Assembly: GCA_028288315.1 (NCBI GenBank)
Contig: JAQBNY010000199.1
Location: 1-18,787, forward strand
Length of the DNA stretch: 18,787 nt
Source of the DNA: Mucilaginibacter sp.
GTDB lineage: Bacteria; Bacteroidota; Bacteroidia; Sphingobacteriales; Sphingobacteriaceae
Direction: 5' to 3'
The notes under the pieces were generated by a model that had not been told where the DNA came from, ran no database searches, and saw only the letters and a program-made list of their open reading frames with translations. Position numbers and translations under genes: made by a program. Of the stretch, positions 1-6,597 are shown piece by piece (within the stretch, counting starts at the first letter, position 1; every line of letters starts with the position of its first letter).

Positions 1-308
1 TAATAGTTACCGCACCGGTCAAAGCAATTAATCATGAGATTACCAGGGATGAATTGAATAGCTGGTTATTAGAATTTCGTGATAAAATATACATTATCGA
101 TGTACGTGAAACCTATGAGTTTGAAGATTATAATATCGGTGGAATCAATATTCCTTTGTATGAGTTAAAGGATAATATCCCATCATTGCCGAAAAATAAA
201 AAGCTGGTATTCTGCTGCCAAACCGGGCAGCGGAGTAAAATGGCTATTCAGTTATTGAAGCCTTTTTATAAAGGCGAAAAGTACAGTTTGAAAAACGGTG
301 TGATTTAA
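1..308 (+). CDS. C-terminal rhodanese domain of a ThiF/MoeB-like protein (partial, 5' end outside window)
   Basis: The reading frame is open to the left edge (in frame from base 3) and ends with TAA at 306-308, so only about the last 101 residues are visible. They form a rhodanese fold: the IIDVRE strand, the GGINIP segment and the active-site loop CQTGQRS, whose cysteine would carry a persulfide. The sequence ends in a KNGVI tail typical of rhodanese domains fused behind a HesA/MoeB/ThiF adenylyltransferase. Such proteins activate and sulfurate the ThiS or MoaD carrier during thiamine or molybdopterin synthesis. The next gene, 15 bases downstream on the same strand, is thiD, which favours the thiamine role. 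A free-standing rhodanese is possible, but the open upstream frame without a convincing start argues against it. Rhodanese is certain from the motif; the ThiF fusion is an inference. Confidence 0.8.
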   Translation, partial: IVTAPVKAINHEITRDELNSWLLEFRDKIYIIDVRETYEFEDYNIGGINIPLYELKDNIPSLPKNKKLVFCCQTGQRSKMAIQLLKPFYKGEKYSLKNGVI

Positions 309-323
309 ATAACAGATCAGTTT

Positions 324-1157
324 ATGAGTAAATACAGATACCCGGTTGTACTCACCATTGCGGGATCAGACAGTGGCGGCGGTGCCGGCATACAAGCCGA
401 TCTGAAAACGATCAGTGCCCTGGGTTGTTTTGGAACCACGGCCATTACGGCGGTTACGGTACAAAACACGTTAGGCGTTAGCGGTATTCACGCTATCCCG
501 GTTGAGTTTGTCAAAGCGCAGATCAAAGCGGTTATGGATGATTTAAAGCCATTGGCTATTAAAATAGGTATGGTGCACAGCGCGGAGCTGGCCATCGGCA
601 TCGCCTCTGTATTAAGGGAATATCTGGGTATACAAGTCGTTTTGGACCCGGTAATGGTAGCTACCAGCGGCGACCGCCTGGTCGCAAACAATACCGTAGA
701 AACCTTGAAAGAACAACTCTTTCCATTAGCCAAAATGGTTACCCCGAATTTGGATGAGGCATCAATTCTGGCAGAAATGGAAATCCATACTATTGGCGAT
801 ATGAAAAAAGCTGCTTTGCAGATTATGCAATATGGTTGTAACGCGGTATTGATAAAAGGCGGTCATTTAAAGGGACCTGACCTGTATGATGTTTACCTCG
901 ATAAAAATGGCGATGAACGCATTTTCAGGTCGACAGCTATTGATACCGTCAATACTCATGGAACAGGATGCAGCCTCTCATCTGCTATTGCATCTTTCAT
1001 TGCATTAGGCAATGATCTGAACACGTCCATATCGAAAAGTAAAATATATGTTCAAAATGCTATTGATCATGCTAAGGATGTAAAAACCGGAGAAGGTCAC
1101 GGCCCGCTGAACCACTTTTTTGATCCCCAAAAATTGGTAAAATATGAATTGGATTAG
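324..1157 (+). CDS. thiD: Hydroxymethylpyrimidine/phosphomethylpyrimidine kinase ThiD
   Basis: This protein of 277 residues is a complete ribokinase-fold HMP kinase. It phosphorylates 4-amino-5-hydroxymethyl-2-methylpyrimidine and then its monophosphate to give HMP-PP for thiamine phosphate synthesis in the cytoplasm. Near the N-terminus, IAGSDSGGGAGIQAD is the substrate-binding signature, and TAVTVQNT supplies the pyrimidine-contacting glutamine near residue 48. DPVMVATSGD is the central motif. HGTGCSLSSA (H212, G213-T-G-C216) is the anion-hole and catalytic loop, complete with its cysteine. Length is normal for the family. The ATG at 324 directly precedes the conserved VVLTIAGSDS strand, so the start is secure. 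It follows the rhodanese gene by 15 bases and is very likely cotranscribed with it as the end of a thi operon. A TPP riboswitch would lie upstream of the window. Confidence 0.96.
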   Translation: MSKYRYPVVLTIAGSDSGGGAGIQADLKTISALGCFGTTAITAVTVQNTLGVSGIHAIPVEFVKAQIKAVMDDLKPLAIKIGMVHSAELAIGIASVLREYLGIQVVLDPVMVATSGDRLVANNTVETLKEQLFPLAKMVTPNLDEASILAEMEIHTIGDMKKAALQIMQYGCNAVLIKGGHLKGPDLYDVYLDKNGDERIFRSTAIDTVNTHGTGCSLSSAIASFIALGNDLNTSISKSKIYVQNAIDHAKDVKTGEGHGPLNHFFDPQKLVKYELD

Positions 1158-1207
1158 AACTATCTGGCACCTGACAACTCGTTTCAGAAGTATTATAGTC
1201 TTGCCCT

Positions 1208-1576
1208 TTAACCGATTTGTTTGCCAAAGGAGTGGGCCACATTATTGCGGAGGTTGAGCCCGCCTTCGTTGGCGAAAAAGTATTTGAAAAACTGCAGGTC
1301 ATCTGCATTAAAATGCTCCACAACCGCAGGGTTATCCAGCACATTATGTACAAAGACCTCCTGTAGCCCGTCCTTACTGCCAACCGTGGTCGACACGCCG
1401 GCCCGTTCCGAGAAATTGTGGAACAATCCCTCCATTTTCAGGGTTAGGCTATCAATGGCCAGGATAAAGTTTGGACGGTAAGAAGTCCCCAGCTGCCAGG
1501 CCTGTACCTGTACAAAGTATTCCACGCGCCTAAATAGTTCAAAGGTGTAAAAGTAGTTAACCTGAAATGATTCAAG
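1208..1576 (-). pseudogene. Decayed C-terminal fragment of a DUF4209 (HEPN-like) protein
   Basis: Read on the minus strand from just after the LysR stop, the frame is open for 122 codons. It reads like the end of a DUF4209 domain: a helical stretch with IDSLTLKMEGLF, then LQFFKYFFANEGGLNLRNNV and AHSF. In intact members of the family the corresponding block, roughly GLNLRNxxAHG, is the RX4-6H signature shared with HEPN RNases, and more residues normally follow it. Here the frame stops (TAA at 1208-1210) about nine residues after the histidine, and the large N-terminal part is missing. The only in-frame start is a GTG at 1525, in the middle of the domain. This looks like a relic of a defence-type or stress-type gene, between the 3' ends of thiD and the LysR gene. 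Family assignment is from memory of the motif. The alternative is a short expressed HEPN mini-protein. Confidence 0.55.
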
Positions 1577-2467
1577 TTATTTGTAATTTCTGGCAAAGCG
1601 CATAAATAATTCTGCTAACGATGATGGTTGTCCGTGCAGTTGTATAAAATGGAATGGCCGTTCAATAGCAAGGCCCTTAATATCAATAATACTGCATTCA
1701 TTGTTTTTTAGTTCCTTTAGAATGGAATGTATGGACAGAAATGCCAGGCAGTGACTGTGTAGTAAATAGGATTTGATACTTTCTGTGCTGCCTAATTGTA
1801 TTTCAATCTGGAGGTCGGCTAATTTGATGCCATGCGGTTTTAAAGCTTGGGCTATCACATCTAAAGTTCCCGAGCCCGGTTCGCGCATAAGCAAAGGGTA
1901 GTTTTTCAACTCTTCCGGTTTAATAGTATCTTTTTTGGTCGTTGGATTATTGCCTGCACTCACTAATACCAGTTCATCCTTCAAGAATTCCTGGTATTTG
2001 ATTTGCGGATTACGGGATATTCCCTCAATGATACCTAATTCAATTTCTTTGTTTAACAATGCTTGTTCAATATCTTCGGTATTACCTGTAATCAGTAATA
2101 CCTGTATTTCCTTGAATTTTTTATGAAATTGCGCTAACACTGGTGGGATAATATATTGGGCCACAGTTGTACTTGCACCAATACGTAATATACCAATATG
2201 CTTTTTAATTAGCAGATTCATATCATATTCCAGTTCGCGATAAACATTCAGTAGCTGGTCTGTATATTGCAAAAGCATTTCTCCAGCTGGAGTCAGGATG
2301 GTTTTCTTGTTTCCGCTTCGCTCAAAAAGTGATGTTTTATAGGTTGCCTCCAGTTCCTTAATATGCTTGGTTACAGCAGGCTGACTAATGAACAATTCTG
2401 CAGATGCCTTGGTAAAATTAAGCCTCTTGGCAACTGTATAAAACACTTGCAGACGAAAGTCTAACAT
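1577..2467 (-). CDS. LysR-family transcriptional regulator, CysL-like
   Basis: The 296-residue protein has the full LysR architecture. A winged HTH occupies about residues 1-60 (FYTVAKRLNFTKASAELFISQPAVTKHIKELE, then the LFER wing). A linker helix follows, then a periplasmic-binding-like effector domain from about residue 90, starting GILRIGAS. The effector domain resembles the CysL/CysB-like group, whose members respond to sulfur or nitrogen compounds. The motifs REPGSGTLDVI and GSTESIKSYL are usual for that subgroup. The ATG at 2467 begins the conserved MLDFRLQVF. The gene lies downstream of, and on the same strand as, the tsdA-dsrE-binding protein block, so it is a plausible regulator of it. 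It follows the 54-residue mini-ORF by 12 bases and is probably cotranscribed with it. An inverted repeat at 2704-2725 could be its own operator. The effector is not deducible from sequence. Confidence 0.92.
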   Translation of the reverse strand: MLDFRLQVFYTVAKRLNFTKASAELFISQPAVTKHIKELEATYKTSLFERSGNKKTILTPAGEMLLQYTDQLLNVYRELEYDMNLLIKKHIGILRIGASTTVAQYIIPPVLAQFHKKFKEIQVLLITGNTEDIEQALLNKEIELGIIEGISRNPQIKYQEFLKDELVLVSAGNNPTTKKDTIKPEELKNYPLLMREPGSGTLDVIAQALKPHGIKLADLQIEIQLGSTESIKSYLLHSHCLAFLSIHSILKELKNNECSIIDIKGLAIERPFHFIQLHGQPSSLAELFMRFARNYK

Positions 2468-2479
2468 ATGATGAATAAT

Positions 2480-2644
2480 TTAATTTACTAACTTTAAGAT
2501 AACCGGACAATCATTAACGCAAACAAACGGCAAGACTAACAATACAAATACTGCGATGATCGCAGCTATATTAATGATTTTATCTCCTAAGACAATTGCT
2601 TTTTCTGTAAACTGATGGTGGAGTAAGTTCTGTATAGTTTTCAT
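2480..2644 (-). CDS. Small hypothetical single-pass membrane protein (54 aa)
   Basis: An ATG-to-TAA frame of 54 codons lies 12 bases upstream of the LysR gene on the same strand. The product begins MKTIQNLLHHQFTEKA, has a polar first half, then a hydrophobic run of about 17 residues (roughly 27-43, IAAIIAVFVLLVLPF) and a short tail with two cysteines (VCVNDC). That organisation suits a one-span inner-membrane peptide. I do not recognise a family. Tight spacing to the LysR start, and a candidate LysR operator about 60 bases before its own start, suggest a shared transcript. It is below the size at which gene finders are reliable, so it may be spurious or the remnant of a larger transporter once next to the regulator. 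Confidence 0.4.
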   Translation of the reverse strand: MKTIQNLLHHQFTEKAIVLGDKIINIAAIIAVFVLLVLPFVCVNDCPVILKLVN

Positions 2645-2703
2645 GATCTTTTGATTTTGTTAATCAAAGATCAGTCATTAAAATACGTTATTTTCATCAT
2701 CAA

Positions 2704-2725
2704 TTTACATGGTCAATAATGTAAA
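2704..2725. promoter_or_regulatory. Candidate LysR-type operator (inverted repeat)
   Basis: TTTACAT at 2704-2710 and its exact reverse complement ATGTAAA at 2719-2725 are separated by 8 bases, giving a 22-bp imperfect palindrome with the interrupted dyad form of LysR boxes. It lies about 60 bases upstream of the mini-ORF that precedes the LysR gene, a normal position for autoregulation. Binding by this LysR protein is inferred from position only. Confidence 0.4.
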
Positions 2726-2770
2726 GTTATTTATTATTTGATGCTACGTTGCATAAAAAGATAACGGAAA

Positions 2771-2920
2771 TTACGCTGAAAGAATGATATATGTAAAAAA
2801 CAGCATGACCGGTATTAACCCACCATGCTGTAGCAATGCTTTCAAATCCGTCACCTTCTGTTTTCGGTTATACCGTTCCACAATTTTGATCTGCTGCGCA
2901 TAGCCTATTCCCAGCCCCAC
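2771..2920 (-). other. Possible overlapping mini-ORF at the 3' end of the acfC-like gene
   Basis: A GTG at 2920 opens a 49-codon frame that overlaps the last five codons of the AcfC-like gene in another frame and ends at TAA 2771-2773. The peptide has a basic amphipathic middle (IKIVERYNRKQKVTDL) and a hydrophobic C-terminus (IPVMLFFTYIIL), which is unusual for random sequence. However, the terminator-like hairpin lies inside it, the start is GTG, and an in-frame stop precedes the start by six bases. It may be a translationally coupled peptide or the relic of a gene tail. I recognise no family. Confidence 0.2.
2795..2830 (-). terminator. Rho-independent terminator-like hairpin at the end of the sulfur operon
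   Basis: On the minus strand, CAGCATG (from 2830) pairs with CATGCTG (to 2801) around a 16-base loop and is followed at once by six T residues (complement of AAAAAA at 2795-2800). It lies about 75 bases past the AcfC-like gene and before the LysR pair, so it would separate the two transcripts. The stem is only 7 bp, so it may leak. Confidence 0.5.
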
Positions 2921-3645
2921 TTTTTAAATATCGAATGGCCTTGAACACTTTGAAGGAACTGAATATACTGCTTTCCCTGTTGGCTGTGCTTACTATTTAA
3001 AGTTAATGCCACGGGAGTACCACGGTATAAGCGTAAGGCCGATGGAAGTCCAACAACTTGCGTTATATCTTTCAGATTTTGATGCCAGGAAGCATAAGTG
3101 ATCCAGGCATCATAGCTGCTGTCTGTTTTCCATGCTTCAATACCCAAAGCGGTATTGGCGAAAGAGCCTACGATGTTTTTTTGGATACCACCTATCAGGT
3201 TTTCTTTTCCGGCTATATCCTCCCACAAGCCTAACTGTCCGGCACCGTTCACGTCTAAAATATGGATACCAGGCTTTGTGAGGTCCTTCAATGTTCCAAT
3301 GTGTTTCGGATTCCCTGGCCTGACTAATATAGCAGCCGCTCTTCTATACAATTCAACCCTGGTGGTTGCATCAATCATACCCGGATGGCTTTGTATAAAT
3401 TGGGTGAGCATATATTCGGCACCACCATAGATTACATCAGCATTTTGCTGAGCCTGGGTTAACCACTTCGGCTCCGGCCCACCAGTTACTTTTACCGGGA
3501 TACAAGTCTTAGCAGTAAATGCTTTTGCGCATTCCTGCATAGCTGAAAGCGGACCTCCGGGGCCATAAACATATAGTGTGTCGGTTTGGGCAAATGCCGG
3601 TATCATATTGATGAGCATCGCCAGCGTTAAAATGTATCTTTTCAT
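2905..3645 (-). CDS. AcfC-like periplasmic substrate-binding protein
   Basis: This 246-residue secreted protein has a signal peptide ending near residue 19 (MIPAFAQ) and a type-2 periplasmic-binding fold. Its diagnostic segments are LYVYGPGGP, VKVTGGPEPKW and ADVIYGGAEYMLTQF, which match the AcfC (accessory colonization factor) branch related to sulfate, thiosulfate and molybdate binders. Later segments include ILVRPGNPKHIGTLKDL, which is common to ModA-type proteins. It begins two bases after the stop of the ModA-like gene, so the two are coupled. No ABC permease or ATPase is encoded nearby, and binding without direct ABC import is the likely mode. Given tsdA in the same operon, a sulfur oxyanion such as thiosulfate, tetrathionate or sulfate is the best ligand guess, but the sequence alone does not prove it. 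It is the last gene before a terminator-like hairpin. Confidence 0.8.
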   Translation of the reverse strand: MKRYILTLAMLINMIPAFAQTDTLYVYGPGGPLSAMQECAKAFTAKTCIPVKVTGGPEPKWLTQAQQNADVIYGGAEYMLTQFIQSHPGMIDATTRVELYRRAAAILVRPGNPKHIGTLKDLTKPGIHILDVNGAGQLGLWEDIAGKENLIGGIQKNIVGSFANTALGIEAWKTDSSYDAWITYASWHQNLKDITQVVGLPSALRLYRGTPVALTLNSKHSQQGKQYIQFLQSVQGHSIFKKWGWE

Positions 3646-3647
3646 AA

Positions 3648-4568
3648 TTATTTAGTGGTAAACCCGTATTTTCTGTAGATGGCTTTGGCAGTAGGGCTGA
3701 TTAAGAAATCCATAAAGTCTTTAGCGGCCGGGGCATGTGGTGCATTTTTCATTTGTCCGGCTACGTAGGTAGCATTGATGTTTTCACCGGCGGGAATCTC
3801 TACCATATCAACAGGGTGTTTAAGCATTACTTGATAAAAAGCTTCGCTGTACCATACCGGGGCTGCATCAGATTGATTATACATAATGCGCATCGGTGTT
3901 TGGCGGTGATGTATCTGAGTGAGATAAGTTGTACTGTCTTTTACTTTATCTTCCATAATCGTTTTACGCAAGGTTTCGGTACCGGCCAGTACATAAGCTT
4001 CTTCAATCCTTTTGCCTACGCCCTCCCATTCCGGATTAGGCATACTTACCCTGACATCGGCCCGGCCCAGATCTTTTAAGCTTTTTACATTTTTCGGATT
4101 TCCTTTTTGAACCATAATGGCTAAACGGTTATAGGCATAAGACTCCGTTTTGGTGAAATATTGCAGCATTTGATCGGTCTTGCTTTTGCCTGCGGTGTAA
4201 ACATCTGGTTTTAAGGTGATACGCATGTTTCCGATAGTAATAGAACCACCAATGATCTGTTTAGCTAAAATACCAGGAGGCAGTGTTTCCGCAAAAACTC
4301 GCTGGTACTGCGGGTACTCCTTTTTAAACGAAGCAATCAGGTCATCAATACACATAAACTGATTGCCGGCAAAAAATACCACTAACTGCGGGTCGTTTAT
4401 ATCACCAAACAGGTCAGGTACGTTATCTACACCGGGCACGGTAAACATTACTTTACTTTCCGGTGGCGTGTTCCATGGCGGGTCAAAACGGTGATCCTGA
4501 GCTTTAGCCTGAATGCCTGATACGATAAGAGCAATCACCATGAATATTATTTTTTTATAGCTTTTCAT
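3648..4568 (-). CDS. ModA-like extracellular solute-binding protein (SBP_bac_11 type)
   Basis: The 306-residue product carries an N-terminal signal peptide (about residues 1-24, ending QAKAQ) and one binding-protein domain. The segment after the signal, rich in Pro and Asp (FDPPWNTPPESKVMFTVPGV, DNVPDLFGD), is an extra N-terminal piece not found in plain ModA. The core has LVVFFAGNQFM, LAIMVQKGNPKNVKSLKDLG and a C-terminal DFMDFLISPTAKAIYRKYGF, all typical of ModA and other oxyanion binders. It probably binds a sulfur or molybdenum oxyanion in the periplasm. It lies 44 bases after the DsrE-like gene and 2 bases before the AcfC-like gene in the same operon. Two different binding proteins side by side without transporter genes are unusual. 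Ligand specificity is an inference from context. Confidence 0.75.
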   Translation of the reverse strand: MKSYKKIIFMVIALIVSGIQAKAQDHRFDPPWNTPPESKVMFTVPGVDNVPDLFGDINDPQLVVFFAGNQFMCIDDLIASFKKEYPQYQRVFAETLPPGILAKQIIGGSITIGNMRITLKPDVYTAGKSKTDQMLQYFTKTESYAYNRLAIMVQKGNPKNVKSLKDLGRADVRVSMPNPEWEGVGKRIEEAYVLAGTETLRKTIMEDKVKDSTTYLTQIHHRQTPMRIMYNQSDAAPVWYSEAFYQVMLKHPVDMVEIPAGENINATYVAGQMKNAPHAPAAKDFMDFLISPTAKAIYRKYGFTTK

Positions 4569-4612
4569 TTTGATTTTTAATAAGAGTTAATTGATAGAAA
4601 TAATTACCTGAA

Positions 4613-5071
4613 TTATGGATGAACAACTGCCCAGCCCTCATACTGACGGATTATGATCTCGCCATTACCGCTTGGTACATAAGAAATAAAAGGGAATAGG
4701 TCGTTCTTATCTATTTTCCGTTCTTTAATAGTATTACTGCATTGTGCTAGTACAACACCTTTGGCCTGCAGGTCTTTTAATGCCTGTTCGTATGTGCCAC
4801 TTTTCATGTAAACGGCTACGCCATCGCCGAAAGCGATCAGTTCTATATGAAGTTTGCCTTTTAAGCGGGGATCTTCCAGCGCATTATCCATGTTCCGAAG
4901 CAATCCTTTTATTTTCTTGTCATCATTTGAATTCAGGATATATAGCGCGTTATAATGTTTCAATTTCGCTGTTGCACCGGTAAAGGCGGCAGGGTCGGTT
5001 TGTTGCGCGCTTGCTGTTTTTACGAAGGTTAAAAAAATGAAAGCTGCTAAAATTAAAGTGTACTTTTTCAT
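4613..5071 (-). CDS. Secreted DsrE/DsrF-like sulfur-handling protein
   Basis: The 152-residue protein has a cleavable signal peptide (about residues 1-22, ending TASAQ) followed by a single DsrE-like alpha/beta domain. Family marks are HYNALYILNSND, HIELIAFGDGV and the conserved-cysteine loop VVLAQCSNTIKERKI (Cys at 111). The ending is LFPFISYVPSGNGEIIIRQYEGW with a final histidine-proline. DsrE-family proteins carry sulfane sulfur or act in sulfur relay. Exported one-domain forms with a single cysteine are common beside thiosulfate- and sulfur-oxidising cytochromes. Its start is 9 bases after the tsdA stop, which implies one transcript. The likely role is to hold or transfer a persulfide or tetrathionate-derived sulfur in the periplasm. 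Partner and direction of transfer are inferred. Confidence 0.88.
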   Translation of the reverse strand: MKKYTLILAAFIFLTFVKTASAQQTDPAAFTGATAKLKHYNALYILNSNDDKKIKGLLRNMDNALEDPRLKGKLHIELIAFGDGVAVYMKSGTYEQALKDLQAKGVVLAQCSNTIKERKIDKNDLFPFISYVPSGNGEIIIRQYEGWAVVHP

Positions 5072-5080
5072 GGTTTTTGT

Positions 5081-6184
5081 TTATGATTTTTTATTTGTTA
5101 ATTCATTTTGTGCGTCTTTAATCGGCTTAAAGGGGCCGTATTTGTGTTGTTTTTCACCGAAGGCATCCGCATATGGTCCGAACGGAAAATCGATCGGTTT
5201 CTTATTCAAATCTTTCCAGTCGTTATGCTGATCCTTATGCGGACGAGGTCGGGAGTTGACAAATGCCGCTACATTCCAGGCCTCTTCATCTGTTAATTGC
5301 GGGCTTTGATACGTTGCACCAAAAGGCATATTATTTTTCACGAAGCCTGCCAGATTAGTGAGCCTGTACATTCCAGCTCCATCATTGTAACTATGCTTAC
5401 CCCATAATGGCGGGTTAGTGTACGTTTTTTTATCCGGTGCCAGCATTCCTTCTCCATTATTTCCGTGGCAGCTCTGGCATTTCATAATAAACACTTCTTT
5501 ACCTTTTACAGGGTCAGCCGCGTGATCCATAAAAGCCAATTTTTCGGTGGCATTTCCAAATAATTTCTGCCCCCTTTTCACATCCTTGCCTATCCATTTC
5601 ATATAGGCCAGTATGGATTGGATCTCCTTTTTTGAAGTATCCGGCACTTTGCCCGCAAGGCTGCGGTCAAAACATTCAGCTATCCGCTCTGAGGCCGATT
5701 CCACCTTACCACTGCGGCTGCTCATTTTCGGGTAACTGGATATAAAACCGGCGTAATCATTCCCGAATAATTTAGTCCCGCCTGCAAGGTGGCAGTTCTG
5801 ACAGTTCATGCCGTTTGTAAGATGTGCTACACTTCCTTGCGGCCCAAAGTATTTAGCAGTATGTACCAATAGTTCTTTTCCGTAACGGATCATGTCGCCT
5901 GCTTTTCCTGCTGGAATGGTGCTTTCCTCAGGCGCTTTCCAGGCATCCGGCGGGGTTGGCAGCGGTGTTGGACCGCCAGAAGCGGTTATAGCCGAAACGG
6001 CTGCCGGCTTATATGTAGCAGCTACTGGGTTTGCTGCTTCAGCATCCGCACCTTTACCGTTATCAAGGAAAGAAACGATGATCATTATCAAACAAGCTAC
6101 GAAAAGCAGGCTGACGTATATCAAGGACTTAGATACCTTTGCCAATGCTTTTATGATCTCCCTGTCTTCGTCCTGTGCTTTCAT
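5081..6184 (-). CDS. tsdA: TsdA-type dihaem thiosulfate dehydrogenase/tetrathionate reductase, membrane-anchored
   Basis: With the ATG at 6184 the protein has 367 residues: a short cytoplasmic tail, one transmembrane anchor (LIYVSLLFVACLIMIIVSFL), a Pro/Ala-rich linker and two cytochrome c domains. Haem motifs are CQNCH and CQSCH (haem-binding Cys pairs at about residues 128/131 and 236/239). The segment RIAECFDRSLAGK holds the cysteine (about 171) that in TsdA is the unusual axial ligand of the catalytic haem. NMPFGATYQSPQLTDEEAW, followed by NVAAFVNSRPRPHKD, is the TsdA C-terminal signature and supplies the methionine ligand of haem 2. The enzyme interconverts thiosulfate and tetrathionate in the periplasm. 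An upstream TTG at 6214 would add 10 residues, but a -7 promoter element overlaps it, so ATG 6184 is preferred. It is the first gene of the operon tsdA-dsrE-binding protein-acfC. Reaction direction cannot be told from sequence. Confidence 0.87.
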   Translation of the reverse strand: MKAQDEDREIIKALAKVSKSLIYVSLLFVACLIMIIVSFLDNGKGADAEAANPVAATYKPAAVSAITASGGPTPLPTPPDAWKAPEESTIPAGKAGDMIRYGKELLVHTAKYFGPQGSVAHLTNGMNCQNCHLAGGTKLFGNDYAGFISSYPKMSSRSGKVESASERIAECFDRSLAGKVPDTSKKEIQSILAYMKWIGKDVKRGQKLFGNATEKLAFMDHAADPVKGKEVFIMKCQSCHGNNGEGMLAPDKKTYTNPPLWGKHSYNDGAGMYRLTNLAGFVKNNMPFGATYQSPQLTDEEAWNVAAFVNSRPRPHKDQHNDWKDLNKKPIDFPFGPYADAFGEKQHKYGPFKPIKDAQNELTNKKS

Positions 6185-6211
6185 CTTATTATATGTTAGT
6201 GGTTGACATGT

Positions 6212-6219
6212 CAAAAGTA
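6212..6219 (-). promoter_or_regulatory. Bacteroidota -7 promoter element for the tsdA operon
   Basis: On the minus strand TACTTTTG fits the TAnnTTTG consensus of Bacteroidota sigma-70 promoters. A transcript would begin near 6205, about 20 bases before the ATG at 6184. No clear -33 TTG box is seen at the usual distance, so the promoter may need an activator, for example the nearby LysR protein. Confidence 0.45.
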
Positions 6220-6352
6220 CAGGTAAAGTGCGCTCCGGCTATATCATAAATAGGTATCGTTAATAACCTGTAGTTATGGTTTAAAAACAAAATCTGCACG
6301 ATTTTCTATAAATCTTTGACGAGTACTCTAACGCCAAACGCAAAGCTTCCGG

Positions 6353-6360
6353 TAGATTTG
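6353..6360 (+). promoter_or_regulatory. -7-like element before the decayed HMA-like ORF
   Basis: TAGATTTG fits TAnnTTTG and lies 14 bases before the ATG at 6374. No -33 box is obvious. It suggests the decayed ORF once had its own promoter. Evidence is limited to this one motif. Confidence 0.25.
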
Positions 6361-6373
6361 TAGTGTTATAGTT

Positions 6374-6531
6374 ATGGCAACACACGAATTACAAACACTT
6401 ACTTTCCCGGTTATAAGCATAACCTGTCCATCCAGCGTGGAAACGATGATCGGCGCACAAAAAGTGTCGAAAAATCAGATGTCAAAAAAGTACTGGGTAC
6501 TTCGGTGTGTAGCCAATTGGAAGCTATATAA
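6374..6531 (+). pseudogene. Decayed ORF resembling the start of a heavy-metal-associated (HMA) domain
   Basis: From the ATG at 6374 the first 30 codons read MATHELQTLTFPV and then ISITCPSSVETMIGAQ, which looks like the beginning of a copper-binding HMA domain (normally GMTCxxCVxxVE). The Gly-Met is changed and the second cysteine is serine, so metal binding should be lost. At about 6460 the similarity appears to move to the +1 frame, which continues KSVEKSDVKKVLGTSVC and ends at TAA 6529-6531. The original frame runs on to 6619 through the tRNA-like sequence with no recognisable content. I read this as a frameshifted N-terminal relic of a CopA- or CopZ-type gene. The alternative is an unrelated short hypothetical gene; confidence is low. 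Confidence 0.3.
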
Positions 6532-6597
6532 AATCCTGACAATAGGTTTAAAAGTTGTGATTTACAGGCTTTTAAGTAGTTTTGATATTGATTTCAA

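Noticed and set aside
1221..1481. 86-codon plus-strand ORF over the DUF4209 fragment
   Set aside because: It is antisense to a fragment with recognisable DUF4209 motifs, and its own product shows no domain or plausible start context.
6185..6214. TTG start adding 10 residues to TsdA
   Set aside because: The -7 promoter element at 6212-6219 overlaps it, and the ATG at 6184 gives a normal short cytoplasmic tail before the anchor.
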